64,000 nucleotides of DNA from Aphelocoma coerulescens (GCF_041296385.1 NC_091017.1:11588001-11652000); one strand, 5' to 3'; positions 17,961-32,146 are shown, numbered from the stretch's first letter. The notes: a model not told the origin generated them from the letters alone. Numbers and translations are program-made.

Positions 17961-19192
17961 GCAAGGAGCAAAGAGCTTCGGTAGACATCTCGCACAGGAG
18001 AAAGTTGCCAAGAAAGAACCACGTTCTTCATCAGCCCTCCTCATGTCCCGATTGAGGTGCTGCCTTCAAAGCCTTGCACATTGAAAGACTTCTCCAGCAA
18101 GTGCTTCTCCCCTGGCGCACTTCGCTGAGTGAGAGCTGCATGGGCAGCGTGGACTCAGCGAAACCGAAAGGGTGTCGCTGTAGCTCGAGCTGAGCAAAGA
18201 AACCGTGCACGGTGCATCGTTGGTGGGTGCAGCATGCACGCGGAAAAGCAGCAAAGTTCACTGCCATCGCTGGCCTTCTCTTCAGTCCAGACCACTTAAG
18301 GCAAACAATTTAGCTGCAGAGCACTGGGCTTGCGTGTGCAGTGCACCAAATTGCCCAAGACCAGCAAGGGCTCGTTCACAAGCAGAGTCGGCTGAGAGCA
18401 TTCTTGCTTGCTCCAGAAAGGAAGCCGCAGCTATAGTGCTTCATCCCACAGCGTGGACATAGGCACTTTCCTAGTTGTTCAGCCTTGCAGAGTCCCTGCA
18501 ACTAGAGCTCAGCCAGGAGCAGGCGTCAAAGCAGAAGGCTTTCCTAAAGCACGCCTCTCCAACCAGCCTTCGGAAATCGCAAATGACACTGTGGCTCTGT
18601 GCCTTTCTTCTAAGACAGATGCCCACCTTGCTTTCACTCTCGCAGCTCCCTTGGCAGCCTCCAGCAGCTGCTTTCCTGGAGAACGGCCCGAGAAGTAGAA
18701 GCCAGGGCTGGGCTGCACCTTCGCCTTCCGCACGTAAGCGGCACCAGACTCACCGGTGCGCTCTGTTCTTCCCTCCTCCGCTGCATGCTACTACCATCGT
18801 GTTCTCGGAAAGACGGAGACTGAAGGGAAGCGCAAATGCTTCCACAGAGAGCTACAAGAGGAATAGGCAGCAGCAGCACAGGTAAGTGCCGTGGAACTTC
18901 CTCCTTCCCAAGGCTATAACGTCAATTCAGCAGGCAGGAGAGTGGCAGCCACGGTCGTCTTGCAGCCCGTACAACGAGCACGCGAGCCCGGCGCTCCGCG
19001 GCTTCGTTCTTCGCCTTTTCGAGCATGCCGTACCTTCGTTCCCCCGGAGGCGGACGGTCTTCTGCTTCTCGCCCGGAACACTGTGCCCGGCAGTGCAGCG
19101 CTTTCTGCGGCAAGCTGCAAAGCGCCCGTCAGATGGCGATGCTGTCTGCCCGCTCCTCGGCTCGAGTGTACTCCGGCGCACGCTGCCGTCTC
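17961..19192 (+). repeat. Inner repeat 2, copy 2 (B-type)
   Basis: B-type bases A at 18055, A at 18209 and T at 18217. The A at 18209 is the base of inner repeat 1. Confidence 0.95.
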
Positions 19193-20828
19193 GCAAGGAG
19201 CAAAGAGCTTCGGTAGACAGCTCACACAGGAGAAAGGTGCCAGGACGACACCACATTCCTCCTCACCCCTTCTCGTGGCCCACATTGTGGTGCTGCCTTC
19301 AAAGCCGTGCGCATTGAAAGACTCTTCCAGCAAGTGCTTCTCCCCTGGCACACTTCGCTCAGCGACAGCTACGTGGGCAGCGTGGACTCAGCGAAACTGA
19401 AAGGGTGTCCTTGTAGCTCGAGCTTGTTGGAGAGGATGAAAGTTTGGTAAGAAAGTTTCACAGCTATGTAGGCTTGACAGAAAGATCTCTGAATGTAGAA
19501 ACTTAGCATGAGGTAGAAATGGAAACGAGTTTTGATAGAGAGTAAAAGGTGTTTTGCTGAAACACTGATCACTGAATAACTGAGAAGGCAAAGGTTGGAG
19601 ATTGAGTTGGAAGGAGATGTTTTTTATTAGGACACCGGTATGTGAGTACAAACAAGCACATGTTTTTCACCAAGTAAATAAGTCTCAAGAAGGCCATAAG
19701 GAAATAGAAAACATGTTTTTACCAAAAAGAGAGCTATCGCAGGCAAACAAGAAATGTCGATGTAGCAAGAAGAAGAGAGGTCTGAGAATTTTCCACTGTA
19801 AGCTTAAATTGTAACATACTTACTCTTGTGATTGGATAAGAATGACTATAATATGGTAATGGTAGTAGTCATGATAGGCTACAGGCAAATGTAAAGGTAT
19901 TGTTGTATGGTGCTTATTGGTTGCTATGTATTGAGATACTCAGCAAAGAAAAATACATAATGCTTTCTAACTTGAACAGAAAGCGGCTCCAGGTATGCCT
20001 ACCAGCTGTAGCTGACAGCTGTAGGGCTGGCTCTGGATACCCACTCCCTGAAATGCTGTAACTTCGCCTATGCAATACACAGCTTTCAAGAGAGCCGCCT
20101 GAAGTCCAGACACCCTTCGCGAGCCTTTCTCCTATAGAGCTGTGGAAAGAAATCGTGCACGCTACACCGAGGGTGCGTGCAGCATGCACGAGCAAAAGCG
20201 GCAAAGTTCAGTGCCCTCGCTGGGCTTCCCTTCCGTGCGGATAACGTGAGGCGAAAAATGAAGCCGCAGAGCACCGGGCTTGCAGGTGCAGTGCACCGAG
20301 TTGCAGAAGTCCAGCAGGCTCGTTCACAAGCCAAGCCGGCTGAGGGAGTCCTCGCGTCTCCAAAAGGGAACGCGGAGCCGTAGCACTTCATCCCACAGCG
20401 TGGAGATAGGCACTTCCCTAGTCGTTCAGCCTTGCAGAGTCCCTGCAGCTAGAGCTCACCCAGGAGCAGGCGTCAAAGCAGAAGGCCCTCCTAAAGCACC
20501 CTTTCTCCAAGCAGCCTCCTGAAAGGGCGCATCACAGTGCGGCTCTGCGCCTTTCTTCTAAGACAGACGCCCGCTATACTTTCGTGCTCGCAGCTCCCTT
20601 GGCAGCCTCCAGCAGCTACTCTCCTGGAGAACGGCCGTAGACGTCAAAGCCAGTGCTGGGCTGCACCTCCGCCCTCCCCAGGTAAGCAACAGCGAACTCA
20701 CCGGTGCACTCTGTACTTCCCTCCTCCGCTTGCATCCTACATGCATTCGTGTTCTCCGAAACTCAGAGACTGAAGGGAAGGGCAATTGCTTCCCCAGATA
20801 GCTGCAAGGGCACTAGGCAGCAGCAGCA
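19193..20828 (+). repeat. Inner repeat 3 split by LTR 2, copy 2
   Basis: Left part 19193-19424, right part 20137-20828, with the LTR between. Confidence 0.85.
19425..20136 (-). mobile_element. Solo LTR 2, copy 2
   Basis: Same insertion as 8107-8818. Target duplication GAGCT at 19420-19424 and 20137-20141. Confidence 0.72.
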
Positions 20829-20875
20829 CAAATTTCACATGACCTGATGCACTGTAGAGATATTACCCTGTTACC

Positions 20876-21984
20876 CCTCCTTTCTCCTCGTCCTCGACCA
20901 ATTGTGGTGGGATGTCGAAAGGCTTGGCCAGCGAAAAGCTCATCCAGCAAGGGCGTCTCTCTTGACGCATTTCCCTGACCGAGAGCTACACAGATGGTCT
21001 GGACACTGTAAAACAGCAAGAAAATAATTCTATGTCCAGCTGAGGAAAATCCGTGCACAGAAAAATGTAGATGCCTGCAGTAAACAATCTGAAGAGCGGC
21101 AAAGCTCCAAGCCATCGCTGCGCTTCAGTCCTGTCCGGACCACAGAAGGCGAAGAACGAAGCAGCTGGGCACCGGCTTCATGGACTCAGTGGCGCGACTT
21201 GCAAACGTCCAGCCAAGAGCTGCTTCAACAAGCAGATTCAGCCGAGAATGCTCTGCCTGCACTTTCCCTCGCAGCGCTAGGCAGCACCACGTTCTGTTTG
21301 CGTGGCAGCCTGATTCTTAACGGAAAGATTCTCAATGCCTGTGTCTGGCACAGAGAACGGTTTTAGGTCAGCAAGCTCACCCGGCGCTTACCCTCGACGC
21401 GTGCAAACCTGTATTTGCACCGCATTCCAGTGGCAGCCCTCTTTCCTTTCCAGCCGGCACAGCGCCGTCAGATCGCGGTGCTCTCTGCACCTGCCTTCTC
21501 GCTTCCAAGTGCCACCGCGCACATTACAGCCTTGCAGGGAGCGAAGAGGCGGAGAGGCGTCTCGCAAAGAAGAACGTGCCGGGACGAAAAGGTGCTCTTT
21601 CCTTTCTCCTCCTCCTTTGCCCGAATGGTGGTGCTGTGTTGAAAGGCTTGGCCAGCGAAAAGCTCATCCAGCAAGTGTTTCTCTCCTGACGCCTTTCGCT
21701 GAGCGAGAGAGCTACACGGACACTTTCGACTCGGGGAAACAGCAAGAGAATGACTGTACGTCGAGCTGAGGAAAAGCCGTGCACAGCAGCCTGTGGCTGC
21801 GTGCAGTGTTCACGCTGAAGAGCGGCAAAGCTCCAAGCCATCGCTGCGCTTCAGTCCTGTCCGGACCACAGAAGGCGAAGAACGAAGCAGCTGGGCACCG
21901 GCTTCATGGGCTCAGTGGAGCGACTTGCAAATGTCCAGCCAAGAGCTGCTTCAACAAGCAGATTCAGCTGAGAATGCTCTGCCT
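20876..21984 (+). repeat. Modules B-G-B, copy 2
   Basis: Module B at 20876-21258 and 21602-21984 with module G between. Confidence 0.87.
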
Positions 21985-22156
21985 GCTTCAACAAAGTAAG
22001 GCGCAGCCCTTGCACTGCAGCACACTGCCTGGCCAGAAACAGGTTCTTACACCTTCAGTGCTGCCGAGCCCACGCAGCTTGAGCACACCCAGAAGGACGC
22101 GTCCAGAAAGAAGGCGTTCTTCGAGTGCCTTGTCCTTCTTTGTTCTGTCTTTCATC

Positions 22157-22368
22157 TGCACCTGAAACAGTGGGTCTACGTGTTTTCCTTCCCAGGGAAA
22201 AGAACTTTCATTCTTGTCCAGGAGTCTATGGCTAAAATGGTGATTGCATGTCCCATATCCAATACAACCAAGGATTACTCCCGGAGGAAAGCTGCCAGGA
22301 CAGATGGGTCTTGCTGGCTTTAACCACCCCTGGGCCACCTCTCATATTCTCCTGAAACAGTGGGGTAC
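22157..22368 (-). repeat. Module E inverted arm, copy 2
   Basis: Faces the forward arm at about 23841-24048 in copy 3. Confidence 0.7.
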
Positions 22369-22377
22369 ATGAAGGCA

Positions 22378-22896
22378 TTGCCATACCTGATCATCCCTTG
22401 CCATGCAGAGCCCAGCCTTGCATTGCCTTACAGACACCTCTGTGTACCTCCCTTGCCCTTCCTATGTCTCCATTGCATGGCCTTGTTCACCAATCTCCCA
22501 CCTTGACTTTCTTACCCCTTGTTTCCTGGTCTTGTCTTGCCTGCTTCTCCTATGACTCTCTTGGCCTTGCCTAAGTCTCTCTTGCCTTGCTTTGCAAAGC
22601 CAACACTTGCCTTGCCCTGCTACCCCTCTTTCCCTCGCCTAGTCTACCCACCTTTGACTGGCCTGTCCATCCGATCATCACCTTTTCTGCACCACCCCTC
22701 CATGCTCTTGTCTTGCCTTGGCCTGCCTACCCTTCCCTTGCCTTGCACTGCCTTGCATAACCCTTGCCCTTCTTGACATTTGTGCCCCTTTCCAACATGG
22801 CCTTGCTTTCCTTTGCCTACCCCTCCCAATCCCTGCTTTGCCTACAGATTCCTGGCCTTCTTTTGTCTACCACTCCTTTGCCTTTTGTGGGAACCA
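22378..22896 (+). repeat. CCTTG block across the copy 2/3 border
   Basis: Carries G at 22665 where copies 1 and 2 have A. From here on all copies have G. Confidence 0.9.
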
Positions 22897-22901
22897 ACAG
22901 C

Positions 22902-23200
22902 TGGTCTGAAGGCCTCACAGACATTTCCGTTGATACAATCATTTTGTACCCGTGAGAATTGCAGAAGCAAGAAGATAAACAACAGAAAGAAGTTGTAACA
23001 GCTGCAAAAGGGACGATACTGGCTGATGTTTAGCAAAGAATGTGTGTACACTATAGACAACCAGTAGTATTGTATTATAGCAAAATAATAGTCCATGCAC
23101 ATGTAGCTAAAAAAGTGCATAAGAGAAGATGCATAAATAATACAAGTGGTTTTTTGCCATTGCTCGGGGCAGAGAGTGTATGTGTGTCGTGACCGTCTCA
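22902..23200 (+). mobile_element. Solo LTR 1, copy 3
   Basis: ACAGC at 22897-22901 and 23201-23205. Confidence 0.62.
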
Positions 23201-23205
23201 ACAGC

Positions 23206-23807
23206 AACAGCCTTGCACTGCCTTTCATAACCAGCCCCTGCCTACTGCCTCCTTCCCTGGCCTTCCATGTCTTGTCTTCCTCTCCTTTGATTTAACTTGC
23301 TTCTCCTATCTCTCCCTTGCTTGCCTTACTCCACTGACCTTTCTGTGTTCTTGCCTTGACTTGCCTAGCTGTTCCTTGCTTCACATTGCTTTGTGTAAGC
23401 ATTCCCTGTTTTTATTTGCCTACCCCTTTCTTGCCTGGCCTTTCCTTGCCTAGCCTTTCTTGTCTTTGCCTGCCCTCTGCATCACTGGACTTACCTTCCT
23501 ATGCCCTGCCTTCCCTACAGCTTCTGGGCCTTCTCTTGCCTCGCACTCATTGGCCCTACTTTGCTGCCTGCTCACTGCTCTTGCTTTGCTTTCCCTAACT
23601 TTCCCTTGACTTGACTAGAATTGCCTAAACTTGCTTTGACTGCATTGCCTTGCCTGCATGGAAGAAAAGGCAAGGCAGGGCAAAGCAAGGAAATCATAGG
23701 CAGGGCAGGGCAAGGGAGACATAGGCAAGAGAGACGTAGCCAAGGAAGGCAAAGCAAGGGTAGGCTAGGAAAAACCAGGCAATGGTACTGAAGGCAACGC
23801 AAGGCCA
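23206..23807. repeat. CCTTG block, strand switch and CAAGG block, copy 3
   Basis: Hairpin at 23647-23676; purine side to 23807. Confidence 0.88.
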
Positions 23808-26800
23808 AGTGACTCATAATGCCTTTCCTTGGAATGCAAAGGTCTGAATCCCAGTGTTGGTGGAGCAGATGATAAGGTCCCATGGGGAAGTAAACTCAAC
23901 TGAGACATTTCTCTCCTGGCACCTCTTGTGTAGGAGCAATTCTTAGATATATTCAATATTGGCGGTAGCACGCCAGTTCCTCAGAGAGGATGACAATGCT
24001 TTTCCATGGGAAGGAAAGCACCTAGCCCCAGTGTTTCAGGTGCACATAAGAAGCTGCCTAGTGGAGGTAAAGGGCAGCAGCAACTTTCTGTCCTGGCATA
24101 TTTGGTGTAGAAGCACTGCCTTGATTTGTACAAGTATGGAGTTGCTACGCCCTATTTTCAAGGCAGTCTCCTGAAAAAGTCAATTTTGGCATGTCGTTTC
24201 CACTTCTGAAAGGTGGTCTTCTGAACTCTTGGCAGTAAGCCAAGACAAGCAGCTATGCTCATCCTTGGTGTGCAGCTGATTTAGACACCAGGGCAGGTAA
24301 TGTCCAGTAACAGTGTTCTGGCACATTGGATGGGAGCAGTTCCTGGATGTTTTCTATTTTGGAGGAGGAGATCCCAGTTCTTCTGAGATGGGCTCATAGT
24401 TTCTCTCTTTGGCAAAGAAAGCAGTTTTGGATCTGCATGTAGGGTGTTCTCAGCGAATTAATGGCTTTTCCTCATGGGCAGTTCTGTGGGCTATAGCTGT
24501 TGAACTGTTAGAGAAGGAATGAAAAAGCCAAGCTGTTGAACAAATTTGCATCCTGCTGACTTTAGCAGCCCCTGATAAAATTCTGTTTGCATCCTGACTC
24601 TGTGAGACTGAAGGATTATGATGGTACTTAAAGCTGAGGAGGAAAGTGCACATAGAAGAGCATGTGAATTTAATGGCTCTTCCTAGTAGGCAGTTCTCTG
24701 GGCTAGAGCTGTTGAACTGTTAGAGAGGGAATGCAAGAGCCAAGCTTCTGAGCTCTTTTCCCTGCTACCTTTAAAGTATGAGCATTCCCTGGTGCTCTCC
24801 TATTTGGATAATAAGTTAGAGTGGGTTTCACATTCACTTTGAAGAATAGAAACAGCGCCATGTGAACCTGTGCCATCAGCTTTCCTTTCCAACTAAATGT
24901 TCCTACTTGCAATCTTGCAATTCTTACTTGCAATCATGCAGAGCACCGTGCTTGAGGCTGGTGCATTGAAGAAAATTAAATTAGGGCTGTATCAGTACAA
25001 AGGAGAGATTGCCATTTGCAAAACCTCGTTTCGCTTAAGTTAGTAATATTGTAAGTGTTAATTGAGTGGTCATTGGTTGCCTATCACCATCCTGATGCAC
25101 TAATTTCATCAAGTGTAAATATTGGTCACAAAAGGTGCCCATTCAGCAACCTGTTGCTGTCTCCACATGGAAGTGTCTTCCGGACGAAATCAAAAGACAT
25201 TCGAAGAGCCAGGATCCGCAAAGGAACAAACTATTGCCACATGAATGGTGCTGGGCGCCATGAGGAGCAGTTAACTTTAACCTGCGCGCTGTCAGCACTC
25301 AGAAGAACAACCCCAGCATGGCAGGGGGGACTTGCAAAAGAAGGAAAGGCCCCTCACCTAGCTATAAACCACCCAAAGTGCAGAGCCAAGTTGAAAACAC
25401 CACTGCTCTCAAATCAACCGTGTCAGGACAAAAAGATTTCACTGATCTCCCCCTTCCAGGTACAAACTCTTATTTGCACCACACTCAGAGGGCAATGTGA
25501 GCTCCCCAGCGCTGTCTTTCACTCTCGCAGAGTCCAGATACTAACTTGTGAACATCCTACACAAACATTAGCTCATGAAAGTGCCAGCTTGAGCAAGAAC
25601 AGCAGACCCTCCCATTGCACCCCCTTGTCATCCAGAGTGCGGCGGTTTGTTGAAAATCATGGACTCGGAAAGACCAATGCAGCAACTGCTTTTCTCTCTC
25701 CTACTGCCTTTCCCTGAGCGAGAGGTAGATGGATGATGTGGACTTAGTGGAACAGAAAGAGTATGACTGTACTTATAAGGGAGGAAAACCCCCCACAGCA
25801 TACTGTGCTGTGTGCAGTACACGCTCTGAAAAGAGACAAAGCTGAATGCTGCCAGCGGGCTTCGGTTCTCAGACTGCTTGCATGGGCAGAGCTGCGGGCT
25901 CTTTTAAGGATGGAAACTGGCATCTGTGAGTGTAAAGAATGTGACTTTCCACACAGCTTAGAAGAAAGGTGCATAGCCCCAGTGAGAAGTGTGTACGTGA
26001 AAGACTGGCAGAAGAAGTCGCAGTCCAGCAAGGCTGGTATCTTTTTCTTTGTGCCAAATAGGCACCTTGGGAACATGAAAGTACTTGATGGTAGCCAAAC
26101 TGACAGTGAAGGCACAGAACACCGTCGGGTGTGTGCAGTGTACAGACGCAATGTAAAAGCCCTGAGTACCATTTGACTGCAGTCATAGTGCAAGTTTGCA
26201 ACTGTACCATGCAAGGCCAGTGAAAGCTTCCTGTGCGGCCACATTTTCGTATTGGAGCTCGCTAGCTGGAAGTGATTCGGTTTGTCTGCAGTATCCGCTC
26301 GACTGAATGTGATGTGTCACTGGAAAGAAAAGTACAGACCAGCAGTGCGTTTGATATGGTTCAGGGGCTGCAAAGGGAATGTACAGGCCACCTCTGGGAT
26401 TTTGGTCTTTGTGCATTCCCATGGCAGCAGTTCCTGGATGTTTTTGTTCTACAGTTTAGGCTCAGTGAGAGAGAAAAAATGCGAGAGCACGCATAGCAGA
26501 GCCACAGGGAGAATTGTTGAGGTATGAGTTGCGTGCTGTTCAGATACTGCCGTACCAAAGGCCTACCTAAACACTGCTGCTGATCTAGCATGTCTTTCTG
26601 TAGCAAGACTTGTTGGTACTGCAAAACAGAAGATGCGTGAGGTCAAATGAATCTGGACAGAAAATTTCAGACGAGCAGCCTATGAGTGCATGATTGAAAC
26701 AGTAAATTTAGGTGACAGAATAGATCGTGGCATCGATTTGCGTAGTGTTAATATTCTCTGAAGGGAATGCAAAAAGCCAAGATGTGTTTTCCATTCTAGC

Positions 26801-27540
26801 TGTTCCTGACAAAAACTGAGGAATAAAACTTTCGTTCTAGATGGAATGTAACATTCAGTTCCCAGGATTTTGCACTCCAAAGTTCAACAAAAGAGTTTCC
26901 ACAAGAATCTTGAGAAGAAGCACAATCACTTCCACCTAGAGCTGGAAGAGGAAGAGGCAGCGGCACAAGCAAGTGCCCTTGAGCGTCCTCCTTCCGAATG
27001 CTAGAACGTCAATTCAGCAGGCAGGAGTGCAGCAGCCACCCTTCGTCTTGCAAGCCCATACGACGCGCACACCAGCCCGGTGCTCTGCGGCTTCGTCCTT
27101 CGCCTTTTCGAGCACGCCGTACCTTCATTCTCCCGGAGGCGAACAGCGGTCTGCTTCTCGCACGGAACGCTGTGTCGGCAGCCAAGCGCTCCAGTGCACT
27201 GCTTCTGCCCAAACACGCCTGGGCCCTGCACCTCTCCTTCCCAGCGCTACGTAGCAGCACAATCTGTCCCTCTTGCGATCGCAAGCTAAGCGGAAAGCTT
27301 CTCGGCTACGTCTCCCGCAGAGAGCTGTGCCAGGACAATAAGCTTGCAAGCACTTTGCTCCTGACACTAGTGGCAACAGGGATTCGCACCACCTTCCAGG
27401 AGCAGTCCTCTTGCCTTTTACAAGGTGCAAAAGCGCCCCCTCTGTGGCGGTGCTGTCTGCCCGGTCTTTCTCGGCTCGAAGCACCACGAGGCACACAAGA
27501 CTCTCTCGCAAGGACCGAAATTCCCGATAGGCGTCTCTGC

Positions 27541-28444
27541 GCTTTCTGCAATGCTGCACGCACAAGCCCGGTGCTCTGAGGCTTCGTTCTTCGCCTTTCG
27601 TTGTCTGGGCAGAAGAGAAGCCGAGCGAGGCCATTGTGCTTTGCCGCTTGTCAGTGTGCTGTGCACGGTTTTTCCGCAGCTCGAGCTAGCGGGAGACCCC
27701 TTCGGTTTCGCGGCGTCCACACTACCCATGGTAGCTCTCGCTCAGCGAAACTTGAAGGGGAGAAGCACTTGCTGGATGAGTCTTTCAGTGTGCAGGACTT
27801 TGAAAACACAGCAGCGCAATCGGGGCCACGAGAAGGACCGCTGAGAAGTCGCTCTCGCACAGAGAACCGTGCCAGGATGACGAGCTCGCCCAGCATTTGC
27901 CCCTGACACTTGGGGAACTCGTAGCTGCCAGTGCCTTCCAGGGGCAGTCTGCTTTCTGTCATAACCTGCATAGGGCCCGTCAGATGGTGGTGCTGTCTGC
28001 CTTCTCCTTCTCGGCCAGAGTGTACTCTGGTGCACACTGCAGTCTGGCAAGGAGCAAAGATCTTCGGTAGACATCTCGCACAGGAGAAAGTTGCCAAGAA
28101 AGAACCACGTTCTTCATCAGCCCTCCTCATGTCCCGATTGGGGTGCTGCCTTCAAAGCCTTGCACATTGAAAGACTTCTCCAGCAAGTGCTTCTCCCCTG
28201 GCGCACTTCGCTGAGTGAGAGCTGCATGGGCAGCGTGGACTCAGCGAAACCGAAAGGGTGTCGCTGTAGCTCGAGCTGAGCAAAGAAACCGTGCACGGTG
28301 CACCGTTGGTGGGTGCAGCATGCACGCGGAAAAGCAGCAAAGTTCACTGCCATCGCTGGCCTTCTCTTCAGTCCAGACCACTTAAGGCAAACAATTTAGC
28401 TGCAGAGCACTGGGCTTGCGTGTGCAGTGCACCAAATTGCCCAA
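27541..28444. repeat. 0.9-kb imperfect palindrome, copy 3
   Basis: Inverted arm 27541-27842, forward arm about 28126-28444; A-type spacer base C at 27925. Confidence 0.85.
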
Positions 28445-29278
28445 GACCAGCAAGGGCTCGTTCACAAGCAGAGTCGGCTGAGAGCATTCTTGCTTGCTCC
28501 AGAAAGGAAGCCGCAGCTATAGTGCTTCATCCCACAGCGTGGACATAGGCACTTTCCTAGTTGTTCAGCCTTGCAGAGTCCCTGCAACTAGAGCTCAGCC
28601 AGGAGCAGGCGTCAAAGCAGAAGGCTTTCCTAAAGCACGCCTCTCCAACCAGCCTTCGGAAATCGCAAATGACACTGTGGCTCTGTGCCTTTCTTCTAAG
28701 ACAGACGCCCACCTTGCTTTCACTCTCGCAGCTCCCTTGGCAGCCTCCAGCAGCTGCTTTCCTGGAGAACGGCCCGAGAAGTAGAAGCCAGGGCTGGGCT
28801 GCACCTTCGCCTTCCGCACGTAAGCGGCACCAGACTCACCGGTGCGCTCTGTTCTTCCCTCCTCCGCTGCATGCTACTACCATCGTGTTCTCGGAAAGAC
28901 GGAGACTGAAGGGAAGCGCAAATGCTTCCACAGAGAGCTACAAGAGGAATAGGCAGCAGCAGCACAGGTAAGTGCCGTGGAACTTCCTCCTTCCCAAGGC
29001 TATAACGTCAATTCAGCAGGCAGGAGAGTGGCAGCCACGCTCGTCTTGCAGCCCGTACAACGAGCACGCGAGCCCGGCGCTCCGCGGCTTCGTTCTTCGC
29101 CTTTTCAAGCACGCCGTACCTTCGTTCCCCCGGAGGCGGACGGTCTTCTGCTTCTCGCCCGGAACACTGTGCCCGGCAGTGCAGCGCTTTCTGCGGCAAG
29201 CTGCAAAGCGCCCGTCAGATGGCGATGCTGTCTGCCCGCTCCTCGGCTCGAGTGTACTCCGGCGCACGCTGCCGTCTC
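28047..29278 (+). repeat. Inner repeat 1, copy 3 (A-type with T at the donor-like site)
   Basis: C at 29040 and A at 29107 (A-type), but T at 28969, giving CAG|GTAAGT as in inner repeat 2. The TAA stop there ends the upstream open frame at 28971. Confidence 0.95.
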
Positions 29279-30510
29279 GCAAGGAGCAAAGAGCTTCGGT
29301 AGACATCTCGCACAGGAGAAAGTTGCCAAGAAAGAACCACGTTCTTCATCAGCCCTCCTCATGTCCCGATTGGGGTGCTGCCTTCAAAGCCTTGCACATT
29401 GAAAGACTTCTCCAGCAAGTGCTTCTCCCCTGGCGCACTTCGCTGAGTGAGAGCTGCATGGGCAGCGTGGACTCAGCGAAACCGAAAGGGTGTCGCTGTA
29501 GCTCGAGCTGAGCAAAGAAACCGTGCTCGGTGCACCGTTGGTGGGTGCAGCATGCACGCGGAAAAGCAGCAAAGTTCACTGCCATCGCTGGCCTTCTCTT
29601 CAGTCCAGACCACTTAAGGCAAACAATTTAGCTGCAGAGCACTGGGCTTGCGTGTGCAGTGCACCAAATTGCCCAAGACCAGCAAGGGCTCGTTCACAAG
29701 CAGAGTCGGCTGAGAGCATTCTTGCTTGCTCCAGAAAGGAAGCCGCAGCTATAGTGCTTCATCCCACAGCGTGGACATAGGCACTTTCCTAGTTGTTCAG
29801 CCTTGCAGAGTCCCTGCAACTAGAGCTCAGCCAGGAGCAGGCGTCAAAGCAGAAGGCTTTCCTAAAGCACGCCTCTCCAACCAGCCTTCGGAAATCGCAA
29901 ATGACACTGTGGCTCTGTGCCTTTCTTCTAAGACAGATGCCCACCTTGCTTTCACTCTCGCAGCTCCCTTGGCAGCCTCCAGCAGCTGCTTTCCTGGAGA
30001 ACGGCCCGAGAAGTAGAAGCCAGGGCTGGGCTGCACCTTCGCCTTCCGCACGTAAGCGGCACCAGACTCACCGGTGCGCTCTGTTCTTCCCTCCTCCGCT
30101 GCATGCTACTACCATCGTGTTCTCGGAAAGACGGAGACTGAAGGGAAGCGCAAATGCTTCCACAGAGAGCTACAAGAGGAATAGGCAGCAGCAGCACAGG
30201 TAAGTGCCGTGGAACTTCCTCCTTCCCAAGGCTATAACGTCAATTCAGCAGGCAGGAGAGTGGCAGCCACGGTCGTCTTGCAGCCCGTACAACGAGCACG
30301 CGAGCCCGGCGCTCCGCGGCTTCGTTCTTCGCCTTTTCGAGCATGCCGTACCTTCGTTCCCCCGGAGGCGGACGGTCTTCTGCTTCTCGCCCGGAACACT
30401 GTGCCCGGCAGTGCAGCGCTTTCTGCGGCAAGCTGCAAAGCGCCCGTCAGATGGCGATGCTGTCTGCCCGCTCCTCGGCTCGAGTGTACTCCGGCGCACG
30501 CTGCCGTCTC
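29279..30510 (+). repeat. Inner repeat 2, copy 3 (A-type)
   Basis: T at 29527 and C at 29535, the A-type bases. Confidence 0.95.
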
Positions 30511-32146
30511 GCAAGGAGCAAAGAGCTTCGGTAGACAGCTCACACAGGAGAAAGGTGCCAGGACGACACCACATTCCTCCTCACCCCTTCTCGTGGCCCA
30601 CATTGTGGTGCTGCCTTCAAAGCCGTGCGCATTGAAAGACTCTTCCAGCAAGTGCTTCTCCCCTGGCACACTTCGCTCAGCGACAGCTACGTGGGCAGCG
30701 TGGACTCAGCGAAACTGAAAGGGTGTCCTTGTAGCTCGAGCTTGTTGGAGAGGATGAAAGTTTGGTAAGAAAGTTTCACAGCTATGTAGGCTTGACAGAA
30801 AGATCTCTGAATGTAGAAACTTAGCATGAGGTAGAAATGGAAACGAGTTTTGATAGAGAGTAAAAGGTGTTTTGCTGAAACACTGATCACTGAATAACTG
30901 AGAAGGCAAAGGTTGGAGATTGAGTTGGAAGGAGATGTTTTTTATTAGGACACCGGTATGTGAGTACAAACAAGCACATGTTTTTCACCAAGTAAATAAG
31001 TCTCAAGAAGGCCATAAGGAAATAGAAAACATGTTTTTACCAAAAAGAGAGCTATCGCAGGCAAACAAGAAATGTCGATGTAGCAAGAAGAAGAGAGGTC
31101 TGAGAATTTTCCACTGTAAGCTTAAATTGTAACATACTTACTCTTGTGATTGGATAAGAATGACTATAATATGGTAATGGTAGTAGTCATGATAGGCTAC
31201 AGGCAAATGTAAAGGTATTGTTGTATGGTGCTTATTGGTTGCTATGTATTGAGATACTCAGCAAAGAAAAATACATAATGCTTTCTAACTTGAACAGAAA
31301 GCGGCTCCAGGTATGCCTACCAGCTGTAGCTGACAGCTGTAGGGCTGGCTCTGGATACCCACTCCCTGAAATGCTGTAACTTCGCCTATGCAATACACAG
31401 CTTTCAAGAGAGCCGCCTGAAGTCCAGACACCCTTCGCGAGCCTTTCTCCTATAGAGCTGTGGAAAGAAATCGTGCACGCTACACCGAGGGTGCGTGCAG
31501 CATGCACGAGCAAAAGCGGCAAAGTTCAGTGCCCTCGCTGGGCTTCCCTTCCGTGCGGATAACGTGAGGCGAAAAATGAAGCCGCAGAGCACCGGGCTTG
31601 CAGGTGCAGTGCACCGAGTTGCAGAAGTCCAGCAGGCTCGTTCACAAGCCAAGCCGGCTGAGGGAGTCCTCGCGTCTCCAAAAGGGAACGCGGAGCCGTA
31701 GCACTTCATCCCACAGCGTGGAGATAGGCACTTCCCTAGTCGTTCAGCCTTGCAGAGTCCCTGCAGCTAGAGCTCACCCAGGAGCAGGCGTCAAAGCAGA
31801 AGGCCCTCCTAAAGCACCCTTTCTCCAAGCAGCCTCCTGAAAGGGCGCATCACAGTGCGGCTCTGCGCCTTTCTTCTAAGACAGACGCCCGCTATACTTT
31901 CGTGCTCGCAGCTCCCTTGGCAGCCTCCAGCAGCTACTCTCCTGGAGAACGGCCGTAGACGTCAAAGCCAGTGCTGGGCTGCACCTCCGCCCTCCCCAGG
32001 TAAGCAACAGCGAACTCACCGGTGCACTCTGTACTTCCCTCCTCCGCTTGCATCCTACATGCATTCGTGTTCTCCGAAACTCAGAGACTGAAGGGAAGGG
32101 CAATTGCTTCCCCAGATAGCTGCAAGGGCACTAGGCAGCAGCAGCA
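30511..32146 (+). repeat. Inner repeat 3 split by LTR 2, copy 3
   Basis: Left part 30511-30742, right part 31455-32146. Confidence 0.85.
30743..31454 (-). mobile_element. Solo LTR 2, copy 3
   Basis: GAGCT at 30738-30742 and 31455-31459. Confidence 0.72.

Larger units (their letters stand above)
11320..22637 (+). repeat. Macrosatellite unit, copy 2 (11,318 bp)
   Basis: Second full copy, B-type. It shares with copy 4 A at 16215, T at 16607, G at 17722, G at 17789, A at 18055, A at 18209 and T at 18217 (equivalents of 4897-6899 in copy 1). Private bases are A at 15059, C at 15199 and T at 22139. It keeps A at 11347 like copy 1, where copies 3-6 have G. Confidence 0.97.
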